Source: Lentisphaeraceae bacterium
GTDB lineage: Bacteria > Verrucomicrobiota > Kiritimatiellia > RFP12 > UBA1067
NCBI GenBank assembly: GCA_004551905.1
Contig: SFPL01000017.1
Coordinates: 1-40,869, forward strand
DNA length: 40,869 bases
Direction of reading: 5' to 3'
A program made the translations under genes and the position numbers. The notes under the pieces were generated by a model. The model was not told the origin of the DNA, did not search any database, and was given only the letters and a program-made list of their open reading frames with translations. The stretch's first letter is position 1. Each line of letters begins with the position of its first letter. Below are positions 34,701-40,869 of the stretch, one piece after another.

Positions 34701-35047
34701 TTTGAGTTTCCTTCCTTTGGTTTTGAAAACTGCTTCGGAGCCGAGCTCGTCACCTTCACCGCGCCGGTGGCACCGGGGCGCGGACGGAACTGGTCTGACT
34801 TCACCGACACGCTGCCGCGCAGATCGGCGAAGTAGTGGACGATTCCGTCCCACGTGCGCGAAAAGCTCTCCGGCGAGGCCACCTTCCACGCCCAGAGCGA
34901 GGCGGCGATGGCCACCAGCACCGACGCCGCGAAGGAGAGGCGGCTACCCGACCGCCGCGCACCGGGGCGTTTCTGCGGGCGCGGCTCCGATTTGGGCGGC
35001 TGGAGCCGCCCCTTCTCGTCAGTCGTTCCGAATCGCGAATATGCCAC
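34697..35047 (-). CDS. Small single-pass membrane protein
   Basis: I do not recognise this 116-residue protein. A basic, proline-rich cytoplasmic part (1-35) is followed by one membrane helix (about 37-55, LSFAASVLVAIAASLWAW) and a 60-residue outer part. It starts at a GTG (35047) with GGAGGA 4 bases upstream, 15 bases after the parE stop. It overlaps the rhamnosidase start as ATGA. It could anchor or assist an envelope complex; nothing more can be said. Confidence 0.65.
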   Translation of the reverse strand: MAYSRFGTTDEKGRLQPPKSEPRPQKRPGARRSGSRLSFAASVLVAIAASLWAWKVASPESFSRTWDGIVHYFADLRGSVSVKSDQFRPRPGATGAVKVTSSAPKQFSKPKEGNSK

Positions 35048-35062
35048 TGTCTCCTCCGTCGC

Positions 35063-36907
35063 TCAGAAGTCGCTCGCGTCGCACACGAGCGAGTCCATGA
35101 TGTAGTTCTTGCGCTCGGGCGTGTTCGCGCCCATATAGAACTTGATCGTCTTCTCTACGTCGACGTCATCCGCGCAGGTGACTGGCGTCAGCCGCATGTC
35201 CTCGCCGATGAAGTCCTTGAACTCCTTGGCGTTCAGCTCGCCGAGGCCCTTGAAGCGGGTGGTCTCGCAGCCGCGGCCGCACTTCGCCTGCGCAGCGACC
35301 TTCTCCTCCTCGGAGAAGCAATAGTACTGCTCCTTCTTGTTGCGCACGCGGAAGAGCGGCGTCTCGAGGATGAACACGCGCCCGTCCGTCACCAGCTGGC
35401 GGTAGAAGCGCATGAAGAAAGTGGCAAGCAGCATCCGGATGTGGAGCCCGTCCACGTCGGCGTCGGTCGCGAAGATGATCTTGCCGTAGCGGAGGTGCTC
35501 GAGCGACTCGTCCACGTCGAGCGTCTTGATGAGGTTGAAGAACTCCTCGTTCTTGTAGAGCACCTCCTTCCCCACGCCGCAGGTGTTGAGCGGCTTGCCG
35601 CGGAGGAAGAACACGGCCTGGTTGAGCGCGTCGCGCGCGTTGCCGAGCGTGCCGCCGGCGGACTTGCCCTCGGTGAGGAAGATCATCGTGTCGTCGCCCT
35701 CGGGCTTGCCGGTCTTCTTGTTGATGCGGTCGAGCCGCAGGTGGTTCTTCGAGTCCTTCAGCTGCGGCACCCGCACCGACACCGCCTGCGAGCGCTCGCG
35801 AGCCTGCTTCTTGATGGTGTTGAGCTGCGAGCGGATCTTGCCCGTCTCCTCGATCTTGGCGATCAGCCGGTCGGTCTCGGACGGCGAGCGGTGGAGCGCG
35901 GCCTCGATCTCCTTCTTCATCTCGGCGACGAGGTCGGCGCGCATGTCGTTCATCACGAACTTGATCTTCGTCTGCCCCTCGAAGACCGGGTTCATGATCC
36001 TCACCGCGACTGCGCCGAGGAGTCCGTCGCGGATGTCGTCGCCGTCGAACCTCTTCTTCGGGTCATAGTCGTTGAGCGCCTTGGTGAGCGCCTCCTTGAA
36101 GGCGGTGAGGTGGGTGCCGCCGTCGGTGGTGTACTGGCCGTTGACGAAGGTGTGGTACTCCTCGCCGAAGCGGTTGGTGTGGGTGAAGATGATCTCCAGC
36201 GACTTGGTCTTCACGTGGAACGGCTGGTAGAGCTTCTCGAACTGCGCCTCGTCGGCGATCAGGTCGGCGAGGCCGCGGTCGGAGCGGATCTCCTGCCCAT
36301 TGAGGACGATGGTGAGCCCGGCGTTCACGTAGCAGTACATCTTCATGCGCCTGAGGACATGCTCCTCGCGCACCTTGAAGTGCTTGAGCACCTTGACATC
36401 CGGCTTGTAGCGGATGAAGGTGCCGGGGTGCTCGCCAGCCTTGTCCTTGCCGCGCTTCTTCGACTTGAGCCTGCCCGCCTCGAAGTACGCCTCGGAGAAC
36501 TCGCCGTCGCGGAAGCTACGCACCTCGAAGAACTCCGAGAGCGCGTTCACAGCCTTGGTGCCGACGCCGTTCATGCCGGCGGAGAACTGGTAGTTCTCGT
36601 TGTCGTACTTGCCGCCGGTGTTCATCTGCGAAACGCAGTCGACCACCTTGCCGAGCGGAATGCCGCGCCCATAGTCGCGCACCGACACCTCGCCGGAGTC
36701 GTAGTTGACTGTCACCTCGATGCGCTTGCCGAAGCCCTGCCCGAACTCGTCGATCGCGTTGTCGATCACCTCCTTCATCAGGATGTAGATGCAGTCGTGG
36801 TACATCGCGCCGGTGCCCGGCTCGCCCACGTACATGCCGGGGCGCATGCGGATGTGCGTCACCGGATCGAGGGTGACGATGCTTTTGTCTCCATATTCCT
36901 TGGCCAT
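35063..36907 (-). CDS. parE: DNA topoisomerase IV subunit B (GyrB/ParE family)
   Basis: The 614-residue ATPase subunit of a type IIA topoisomerase has the GHKL motifs KEVIDNAIDEFG, DYGRGIP and MNGVGTKAVNALS. The transducer lysine motif is near QLKDSKNHL. The TOPRIM domain carries TEGKSAGG and DADVDGLHIRMLL, with the family end TTRFKGLGELN. The length and the short TOPRIM favour ParE over GyrB, but the two are hard to separate by eye. The ParC/GyrA partner is not in the window. The ATG is 10 bases after TATAAT with no clear Shine-Dalgarno site. Confidence 0.9.
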   Translation of the reverse strand: MAKEYGDKSIVTLDPVTHIRMRPGMYVGEPGTGAMYHDCIYILMKEVIDNAIDEFGQGFGKRIEVTVNYDSGEVSVRDYGRGIPLGKVVDCVSQMNTGGKYDNENYQFSAGMNGVGTKAVNALSEFFEVRSFRDGEFSEAYFEAGRLKSKKRGKDKAGEHPGTFIRYKPDVKVLKHFKVREEHVLRRMKMYCYVNAGLTIVLNGQEIRSDRGLADLIADEAQFEKLYQPFHVKTKSLEIIFTHTNRFGEEYHTFVNGQYTTDGGTHLTAFKEALTKALNDYDPKKRFDGDDIRDGLLGAVAVRIMNPVFEGQTKIKFVMNDMRADLVAEMKKEIEAALHRSPSETDRLIAKIEETGKIRSQLNTIKKQARERSQAVSVRVPQLKDSKNHLRLDRINKKTGKPEGDDTMIFLTEGKSAGGTLGNARDALNQAVFFLRGKPLNTCGVGKEVLYKNEEFFNLIKTLDVDESLEHLRYGKIIFATDADVDGLHIRMLLATFFMRFYRQLVTDGRVFILETPLFRVRNKKEQYYCFSEEEKVAAQAKCGRGCETTRFKGLGELNAKEFKDFIGEDMRLTPVTCADDVDVEKTIKFYMGANTPERKNYIMDSLVCDASDF

Positions 36908-36917
36908 ATCTTGGTGT

Positions 36918-36925
36918 ATTATACC
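36918..36925 (-). promoter_or_regulatory. Extended -10 promoter of the parE operon
   Basis: The minus strand reads GTATTTTGGTATAATACACC with TATAAT at 36923-36918. It ends 10 bases before the parE ATG. Just upstream lie the palindromes ACGGCGCCGT (36931-36940) and CTGCGCAG (36941-36948). With the T-run they might also end transcription from ymdB, so the promoter and a weak terminator may overlap. Confidence 0.75.
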
Positions 36926-36955
36926 AAAATACGGCGCCGTCTGCGCAGCGGAAAC

Positions 36956-37729
36956 TCAGTCCCTGACGCGGAAGGACTCGATCGACTCGGCAAGGCGGGT
37001 CTTAGGGTCGATCGAAATCGCCGCGCCCTCGAGCGTGCAAGGTCCCTCGGCCACCTCGAAGCGCGCCGGGATGCCGGTGATGAACTTGCGGGTGACCGGC
37101 TTGAGGTCGCGCCCGATCGAGGAGACGTAGGGACCGGTCATCCCGAGGTCGGTGATGTACGCCGTCCCCTTCGGTAGCAGCCTGGCGTCGGAGGTCTGGA
37201 CGTGGGTGTGGGTGCCGGCGACGGCGGCGACACGTCCGTCGAGGTAGTGCGCGAAAGTGGCCTTCTCGCTCGTCGCCTCGGCGTGGAAGTCGACCACCAC
37301 CGGCACGTCCTTCGGAATCTCCGCCAGAGCGCGGTCGGCGGCCTTGAAGGGACAGTCCGCCGCCTGCATGAACACCCTGCCCTGGAGGTTGAGAACCGCG
37401 AGGCGCCCGACCGGCAGGTTGACGAGGCACCAGCCGCGGCCGGGGCATTCCGCGGCGAAGTTGGCGGGGCGCACCAGCCGCTCGACGCCGCCGATCTGCG
37501 CGGCGAACTCCTTCTGGCCCCAGGTGTGGTCGCCGAGAGTGATCGCATCCGCCCCGGCGTCGAAGATCTCCTCTGCAAGCGCGGCGGTTATGCCCGAGCC
37601 CGCGGCGCAGTTTTCGGCGTTGACGACCGCCGCCGCGGCGCCAAAGCGCGCCTTGAGCCCCTTGAGCTCGCGCCTGAGGATCCGCCGGCCGGGGCCGCCG
37701 ACAACGTCGCCGACCATGAGCACCGTCAT
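36956..37729 (-). CDS. YmdB-like metallophosphoesterase (TIGR00282 family)
   Basis: The 257-residue calcineurin-like phosphoesterase has ligands in MVGDVVG (Asp8), NAENCAAG and GTHTHVQT. VVDFHAEATSEK is a family hallmark. Relatives hydrolyse 2',3'-cyclic nucleotides and influence RNA turnover or global regulation. The metal-binding GNHTWD motif reads GDHTWG here (Asp67 in place of Asn), which could change metal preference. The ATG at 37729 overlaps the Sel1 stop as ATGA. Confidence 0.9.
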   Translation of the reverse strand: MTVLMVGDVVGGPGRRILRRELKGLKARFGAAAAVVNAENCAAGSGITAALAEEIFDAGADAITLGDHTWGQKEFAAQIGGVERLVRPANFAAECPGRGWCLVNLPVGRLAVLNLQGRVFMQAADCPFKAADRALAEIPKDVPVVVDFHAEATSEKATFAHYLDGRVAAVAGTHTHVQTSDARLLPKGTAYITDLGMTGPYVSSIGRDLKPVTRKFITGIPARFEVAEGPCTLEGAAISIDPKTRLAESIESFRVRD

Positions 37730-38442
37730 TTCCTGCTCTCCAGCCACTTCGCCGCCGCCTTGTCGCCGCGGCAGGCTCTTGCCTTCATCCGCCAGAACAT
37801 CGCCTTCTCAGGATCGGCCTTCACGCCGATGCCGCGGTCGAAGCACGTCGACAGGTACATCATCGCCTCGGGATGGCCGCCTTCCTGCGCGGCGGTGCGG
37901 AAGCACTCGAACGCGAGCATCGCGTTCTTTCTGCAGCCAATGCCGTTCAGGTAGCACGCGCCGACATTGACGAAGGCGTTGGGGTCGCGCTGCTCCGAGG
38001 CCTTGCTGAAGCACTCGAAGCCCTCGCGGAGAAGCCGCCGAACTCCGTTCGTCGCCTCGCCCGTGGCCGAGTTGGCCTCCTGCACCAGCATCGCGCCGAG
38101 CGCGTTGAGCGCCTGCACGTTGCCGCCCTTCGCCGCACGCTCCAGGAGGGCGCGGTCGTTCGACTCCATCGAGAGGAGGTACCACACGAGCGGATTGCCG
38201 CGCCTCTGCGCCAGGGACTTGATCGTACCGCGCGAGGAGGCGAGGTAGCGCGCCGCCTTCTCTTGGTCGTCGGTGGTGACTCCGATGACGAACTGCTGGA
38301 GCGGCTTGCCCGCCGCGGCGTCGCGCTCGACCACCGCGACCGCGGCGTCGTAGCGGTCCTGCGAGGCCGCGGTCCGCGTGTTGAGCACGGTTACGAGCGC
38401 CTCCGAGGACGCCATCGCGGCGGCGAGCACGAGCGCGGTCAT
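37726..38442 (-). CDS. Sel1-repeat protein
   Basis: The 238-residue protein has a weak signal-like start (TALVLAAAMASSEA). Helical Sel1/TPR-like repeats run from about 85 to 225 (GNVQALNALGAML, DPNAFVNVGACYLNGIG, HPEAMMYLSTCFDRGIG). Such solenoids bind protein partners, often in the envelope. It overlaps both hisS and the phosphoesterase gene as ATGA. The partner is unknown. Confidence 0.82.
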   Translation of the reverse strand: MTALVLAAAMASSEALVTVLNTRTAASQDRYDAAVAVVERDAAAGKPLQQFVIGVTTDDQEKAARYLASSRGTIKSLAQRRGNPLVWYLLSMESNDRALLERAAKGGNVQALNALGAMLVQEANSATGEATNGVRRLLREGFECFSKASEQRDPNAFVNVGACYLNGIGCRKNAMLAFECFRTAAQEGGHPEAMMYLSTCFDRGIGVKADPEKAMFWRMKARACRGDKAAAKWLESRK

Positions 38443-39710
38443 AGGCTTATCCCGGACTCTTCGCGCGTTTCGAGGTTCTTGAGCCGGGCGGTGCCCTTCT
38501 CCACGTCGTCCGGTCCCAGGAACACCGCCTCAGCCGCCATCGAGGAGCCGGCGTGGGCGAAGAACTTCTTCGGCTTCATCGAGTGGAGCGCGAGGTCGAC
38601 CGACTTTCCCTCGCGGCGCAGGCGCGCGGCGAGGCGCACTGCGGCGTCGCACTGGGCGTCCTCCATGAACCCCACCGCGACGCCCCTGCGCGCAGAGGAC
38701 GCGCTCCCGCCGAGGCGGGACTTGAGAAGCTCCGTCACCACCACGTCGCCAAAGCCAAGTCCCACCGCGCTCATCGGCATTCCGCCGATCGCGGTGAGCA
38801 GATTGTCGTAGCGGCCGCCGCCGAAGATCGCCCGGAACTCGCCCCTGGCGTCGAAGCACTCGAACACGATGCCGGTGTAGTAGCTCAGGCCTCGGATGAC
38901 ACCGATGTCGAAGACGAGCGACTCCGCGAAGCCAGCCGCGCCGGCAAGCCGGAAGAGCTCCGAAAGCTCGGCCACCGCGCGCGAGCCCTCCGCCGCCGCG
39001 CCAAGGTAGGCAACGACCGAGTCGAGGTCCTTCAACGAGAGGATCTCGAACACCTTGGCGACCAGCGCGTCGTCGAGCCCGCCGTCGCGGAGCATCGCCG
39101 CAATCTCGGCGTCTGGCATCTTGCCGCGCTTGTCGAGCGCGAGGAACACCTGCGCATGGCGGTCGGCGGGCACGCCGCTCCGCTCCAGCACCTCGCCGAG
39201 CAGCCGCCGCGAGGAGACATGCACCCTGAAGTCCGCCGAGGAAAGCCCCATCCGCCGCAACGCGTCGCACGCCGCGCCGAGCACCTCCGCCTCGGCCAGC
39301 ACCGAGTCCTCGCCTACGATGTCGACGTTCCACTGGTAGTGCTCGCGCTTGCGCCCCTTCGTCATCCGCTCGTAGCGGAAGCACTGGGCGATCGTCGTCC
39401 ACTTGATCGGGAACGAAAGCTCCTTCTGGCGCTGCGCCACCATCCGCGCGAGTGTCGGGGTCATCTCCGGACGCAGCGCGATGTGGCGCTCGGACTTGTC
39501 GAAGAAGTGGTAGATCTGCTCGCCCACCTCCTCGCCGGCCTTCCTGGCCAGCAGGTCGTAGCTCTCGACGACGCAGCTGTCGTAGGGGCTGAACCCAGCA
39601 GCCTCGCCTGCGGCGCGGAACGCGTCGAATACGCGGTTGCGCCACGCCATGTCCTCGGGATAGAAGTCGCGCATCCCGCGCGGCGGCTCGAAGCTCAGCG
39701 TCTCACCCAT
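38439..39710 (-). CDS. hisS: Histidyl-tRNA synthetase
   Basis: The 423-residue class II enzyme charges tRNA-His. Motif 2 region RPEMTPTLARM, the loop YERMTKGRKREHYQWNVDIVG, the histidine-binding GLSYYTGIVFE and motif 3 FGGGRYDNL are all present. The C-terminal anticodon-binding domain follows. The ATG at 39710, 5 bases after the iorB stop, gives a conventional N-terminus (FEPPRGMRDFYPEDM). The longer frame upstream runs through iorB and is not used. Confidence 0.95.
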   Translation of the reverse strand: MGETLSFEPPRGMRDFYPEDMAWRNRVFDAFRAAGEAAGFSPYDSCVVESYDLLARKAGEEVGEQIYHFFDKSERHIALRPEMTPTLARMVAQRQKELSFPIKWTTIAQCFRYERMTKGRKREHYQWNVDIVGEDSVLAEAEVLGAACDALRRMGLSSADFRVHVSSRRLLGEVLERSGVPADRHAQVFLALDKRGKMPDAEIAAMLRDGGLDDALVAKVFEILSLKDLDSVVAYLGAAAEGSRAVAELSELFRLAGAAGFAESLVFDIGVIRGLSYYTGIVFECFDARGEFRAIFGGGRYDNLLTAIGGMPMSAVGLGFGDVVVTELLKSRLGGSASSARRGVAVGFMEDAQCDAAVRLAARLRREGKSVDLALHSMKPKKFFAHAGSSMAAEAVFLGPDDVEKGTARLKNLETREESGISL

Positions 39711-39715
39711 CGCCT

Positions 39716-40315
39716 TCAGCCTCCGATGGCGCGCGCACGGCCGGCCGCGAACGCCCTGCGGTTCACCTCGAGGAGCTTCGCCTTGGGGCCAGAGAGGAGC
39801 TCCGCCATCGCCGCGTACCACACCTCCTCCGGGAACGGGCACTTGGCCGAGAGCGCGCCAGCGAGCACCATGTTCATCGTGCGCGCGTTGCCGATCTCGC
39901 CGGACGCGATAGCGGAGGCGTCGACCAGCACCAGCTGCCTAAAGGTCTTCTTCACCCTGCCGTCGAGGTCCTCGACCGGCGGCTGCTGGCCCGAGGACAC
40001 CGTAACCGGCACGAGGCAGAGGTCGTTCACCACCGCCGTGCCGTCCTTCGCCAGCACCCCGGAGCTGCGCAGCGCCTCGATCTTGTCGAAGGCGACGAGG
40101 ACGTCGGCCGTGCCCTCCTGGATGATCGGCGAGGCGACCGACGCGCCGAAGCGCACCTGGCTCGTCACCGATCCGCCGCGCTGGGCCATGCCGTGAATCT
40201 CGGACTTCTTCACGTCGTACCCGGCCATCGCCGCAGCCTTGGCGAGGATGTCCGCGGCGAGGATGATGCCCTGCCCGCCGACGCCGACGAGCGAGACGTT
40301 GACCGTCTTCTTCAT
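39716..40315 (-). CDS. iorB: Indolepyruvate ferredoxin oxidoreductase beta subunit, orphan
   Basis: The 199-residue gamma-type domain of 2-oxoacid:ferredoxin oxidoreductases reads VGVGGQGIILAADILAKAA, SEIHGMAQRGGSV and FDKIEAL as in IorB. With IorA it oxidises aryl pyruvates, or runs in reverse to make aromatic amino acids, using ferredoxin. IorA (thiamine-binding, Fe-S) is not adjacent as usual, so it must be elsewhere or the protein has another partner. It overlaps the NifU-like gene by one base (TGATG). Confidence 0.9.
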   Translation of the reverse strand: MKKTVNVSLVGVGGQGIILAADILAKAAAMAGYDVKKSEIHGMAQRGGSVTSQVRFGASVASPIIQEGTADVLVAFDKIEALRSSGVLAKDGTAVVNDLCLVPVTVSSGQQPPVEDLDGRVKKTFRQLVLVDASAIASGEIGNARTMNMVLAGALSAKCPFPEEVWYAAMAELLSGPKAKLLEVNRRAFAAGRARAIGG

Positions 40316-40536
40316 CAGTCCGTCACCCTCTCGACGGTGATCTCGGGGTCAAGCTCGCGGAGCGACGCCTCGATGCCCTGCTTGAGCGTCATCATCGCGA
40401 ACGGGCAGCTCCCGCAGTGGCCGACGAGGCGCAGATAGACCACCTTGCCGTCCATCTTCACGAACTCAAGGTCGCCCCCGTCGGCCTGCAGCCCGGCGCG
40501 GAGCTCCTCCAGCTTTGCCTTTACCTGGTCTTCCAT
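40315..40536 (-). CDS. NifU C-terminal-domain Fe-S scaffold protein
   Basis: The 73-residue single-domain protein has the NifU-C core (LRAGLQADGGDLEFV, then HCGSCPFAMMTLKQGIE). Its CxxC would hold a labile [4Fe-4S] or [2Fe-2S] cluster for transfer to target enzymes. Its place directly before iorB, whose complex needs Fe-S clusters, is suggestive. GGAGG precedes the ATG by about 10 bases. It starts 43 bases after the tRNA-Tyr gene with no promoter seen between, so the two may be co-transcribed. Confidence 0.9.
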   Translation of the reverse strand: MEDQVKAKLEELRAGLQADGGDLEFVKMDGKVVYLRLVGHCGSCPFAMMTLKQGIEASLRELDPEITVERVTD

Positions 40537-40578
40537 AGGTCCTTTCCTCCGTCAAATCGCTGGTCTACAGGTTTTTAT

Positions 40579-40664
40579 TGGTGGTGGGGCAAGGATTCGA
40601 ACCTTGGAAGGCGTTAGCCAGCAGATTTACAGTCTGCCCTCGTTGACCACTTGAGTATCCCACC
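40579..40664 (-). tRNA. tRNA-Tyr (GTA anticodon)
   Basis: An 86-base class II tRNA with encoded CCA. The anticodon GTA (40630-40628) sits in the loop ACTGTAAA of stem GGCAG/TCTGC; the T arm is CAAGG TTCGAAT CCTTG, and a long variable arm is present as expected for bacterial tRNA-Tyr. The acceptor stem pairs GGTGGG with CCCACC, but its seventh pair is A-C, a mismatch where E. coli has G-C. It precedes the nifU/iorB/hisS operon. Confidence 0.95.
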
Positions 40665-40683
40665 GATGCCAAATTTGACGCGT

Positions 40684-40713
40684 AGTATACCATATTGCCT
40701 TCGCCGCAGTCAA
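40684..40713 (-). promoter_or_regulatory. Promoter of tRNA-Tyr and probably the downstream operon
   Basis: On the minus strand TTGACT (40713-40708), an 18-base spacer and TATACT (40689-40684), preceded by TGG, form a strong promoter with both -35 and extended -10. The -10 box ends 19 bases before the first tRNA base, leaving a leader of about a dozen bases. Confidence 0.75.
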
Positions 40714-40730
40714 GCGGGCACGCGACGCGA

Positions 40731-40744
40731 CACGGATTACAAAT
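40731..40744 (-). repeat. 14-base dispersed repeat, copy 2 (inverted)
   Basis: The reverse complement of 125-138 is found here exactly (CACGGATTACAAAT). It lies upstream of the tRNA-Tyr promoter, in non-coding DNA. Confidence 0.5.
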
Positions 40745-40869
40745 ACCCCCGTCGTCTCGGCTGCGCCGAGCCGCCGTGGACATTTGTAAGCGGTTTTGCG
40801 CGACGAGACCCTGCCGCACAGCCTGTTCAAGGCATGACAAGCCACCCGACGGGATGCCGACGGGGACAG
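40745..40869. other. Non-coding window edge upstream of tRNA-Tyr
   Basis: I find no supported gene in these 125 bases. Short inverted segments such as CGGC TGC GCCG (40759-40769) occur, but nothing is diagnostic of a known RNA. Any gene would extend beyond the window. Confidence 0.5.

Overview
The window is 40.9 kb of high-GC, gene-dense bacterial chromosome with 41 recognisable protein genes, one probable leader-peptide ORF and one tRNA gene. There is no phage, insertion sequence, CRISPR array or rRNA. The gene mix suggests a member of the Verrucomicrobia/Kiritimatiellota/Lentisphaerae side of the PVC group: a secreted GH78 rhamnosidase lipoprotein, a secreted beta-helix protein, FtsH beside a c-di-AMP synthase, orphan IorB and RnfE, and Sel1 and zinc-ribbon small proteins. 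This placement is an inference from gene content, not from a marker-gene tree.

Layout. (1) 244-5455, minus strand: an XRE-cupin regulator and an acyl-CoA ligase, then a separately promoted cassette of KAS III, acyl carrier protein, FkbH-type glyceryl transferase and a second carrier protein. (2) 5706-10300, minus: yggS, a secreted beta-helix protein, a small secreted protein and a Crp/Fnr regulator, overlapping or tightly packed. (3) 10658-18824, plus: ftsH, cdaA, a 49-residue CdaR-like anchor, ftsK, rodZ, nagB, a zinc-ribbon protein and a membrane-anchored DRGH nuclease. (4) 18849-23992, minus: an OppF-type ATPase, rnfE, nrdR, a Gfo/Idh-like protein, a DtxR-family repressor, a zinc-ribbon/PTS-EIIA fusion and a D-Ala-D-Ala carboxypeptidase. 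(5) 24198-25462, plus: a secreted protein and cytidine deaminase. (6) 25459-36907, minus: parE, a small anchored protein, rhamnosidase, alkaline phosphatase, YibE/F, amidase, folD, miaB and psd. (7) 36956-40664, minus: tRNA-Tyr, nifU-like, iorB, hisS, a Sel1 protein and a YmdB-like phosphoesterase.

Expression logic. Sixteen gene junctions are 4-base ATGA or GTGA overlaps and three more are 1-base TGATG overlaps, so most genes are probably translated by coupling inside long operons. First genes of transcription units carry a very similar promoter, TGGTATAAT, mostly without a -35 box. At five genes (KAS III, ftsH, rnfE, oppF-like, parE) the -10 hexamer ends only 6-10 bases before the ATG, with no Shine-Dalgarno sequence, which predicts leaderless mRNAs. 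The same geometry exposes a 25-codon ORF in front of the XRE-cupin regulator, followed by competing hairpins: a candidate leader-peptide attenuator.

The most interesting candidates are the leaderless extended -10 promoters, the KAS III/ACP/FkbH/ACP cassette (gene content like the core of tetronate biosynthesis), the leader peptide with alternative hairpins, the miniature CdaR next to CdaA, and the zinc-ribbon/EIIA fusion.
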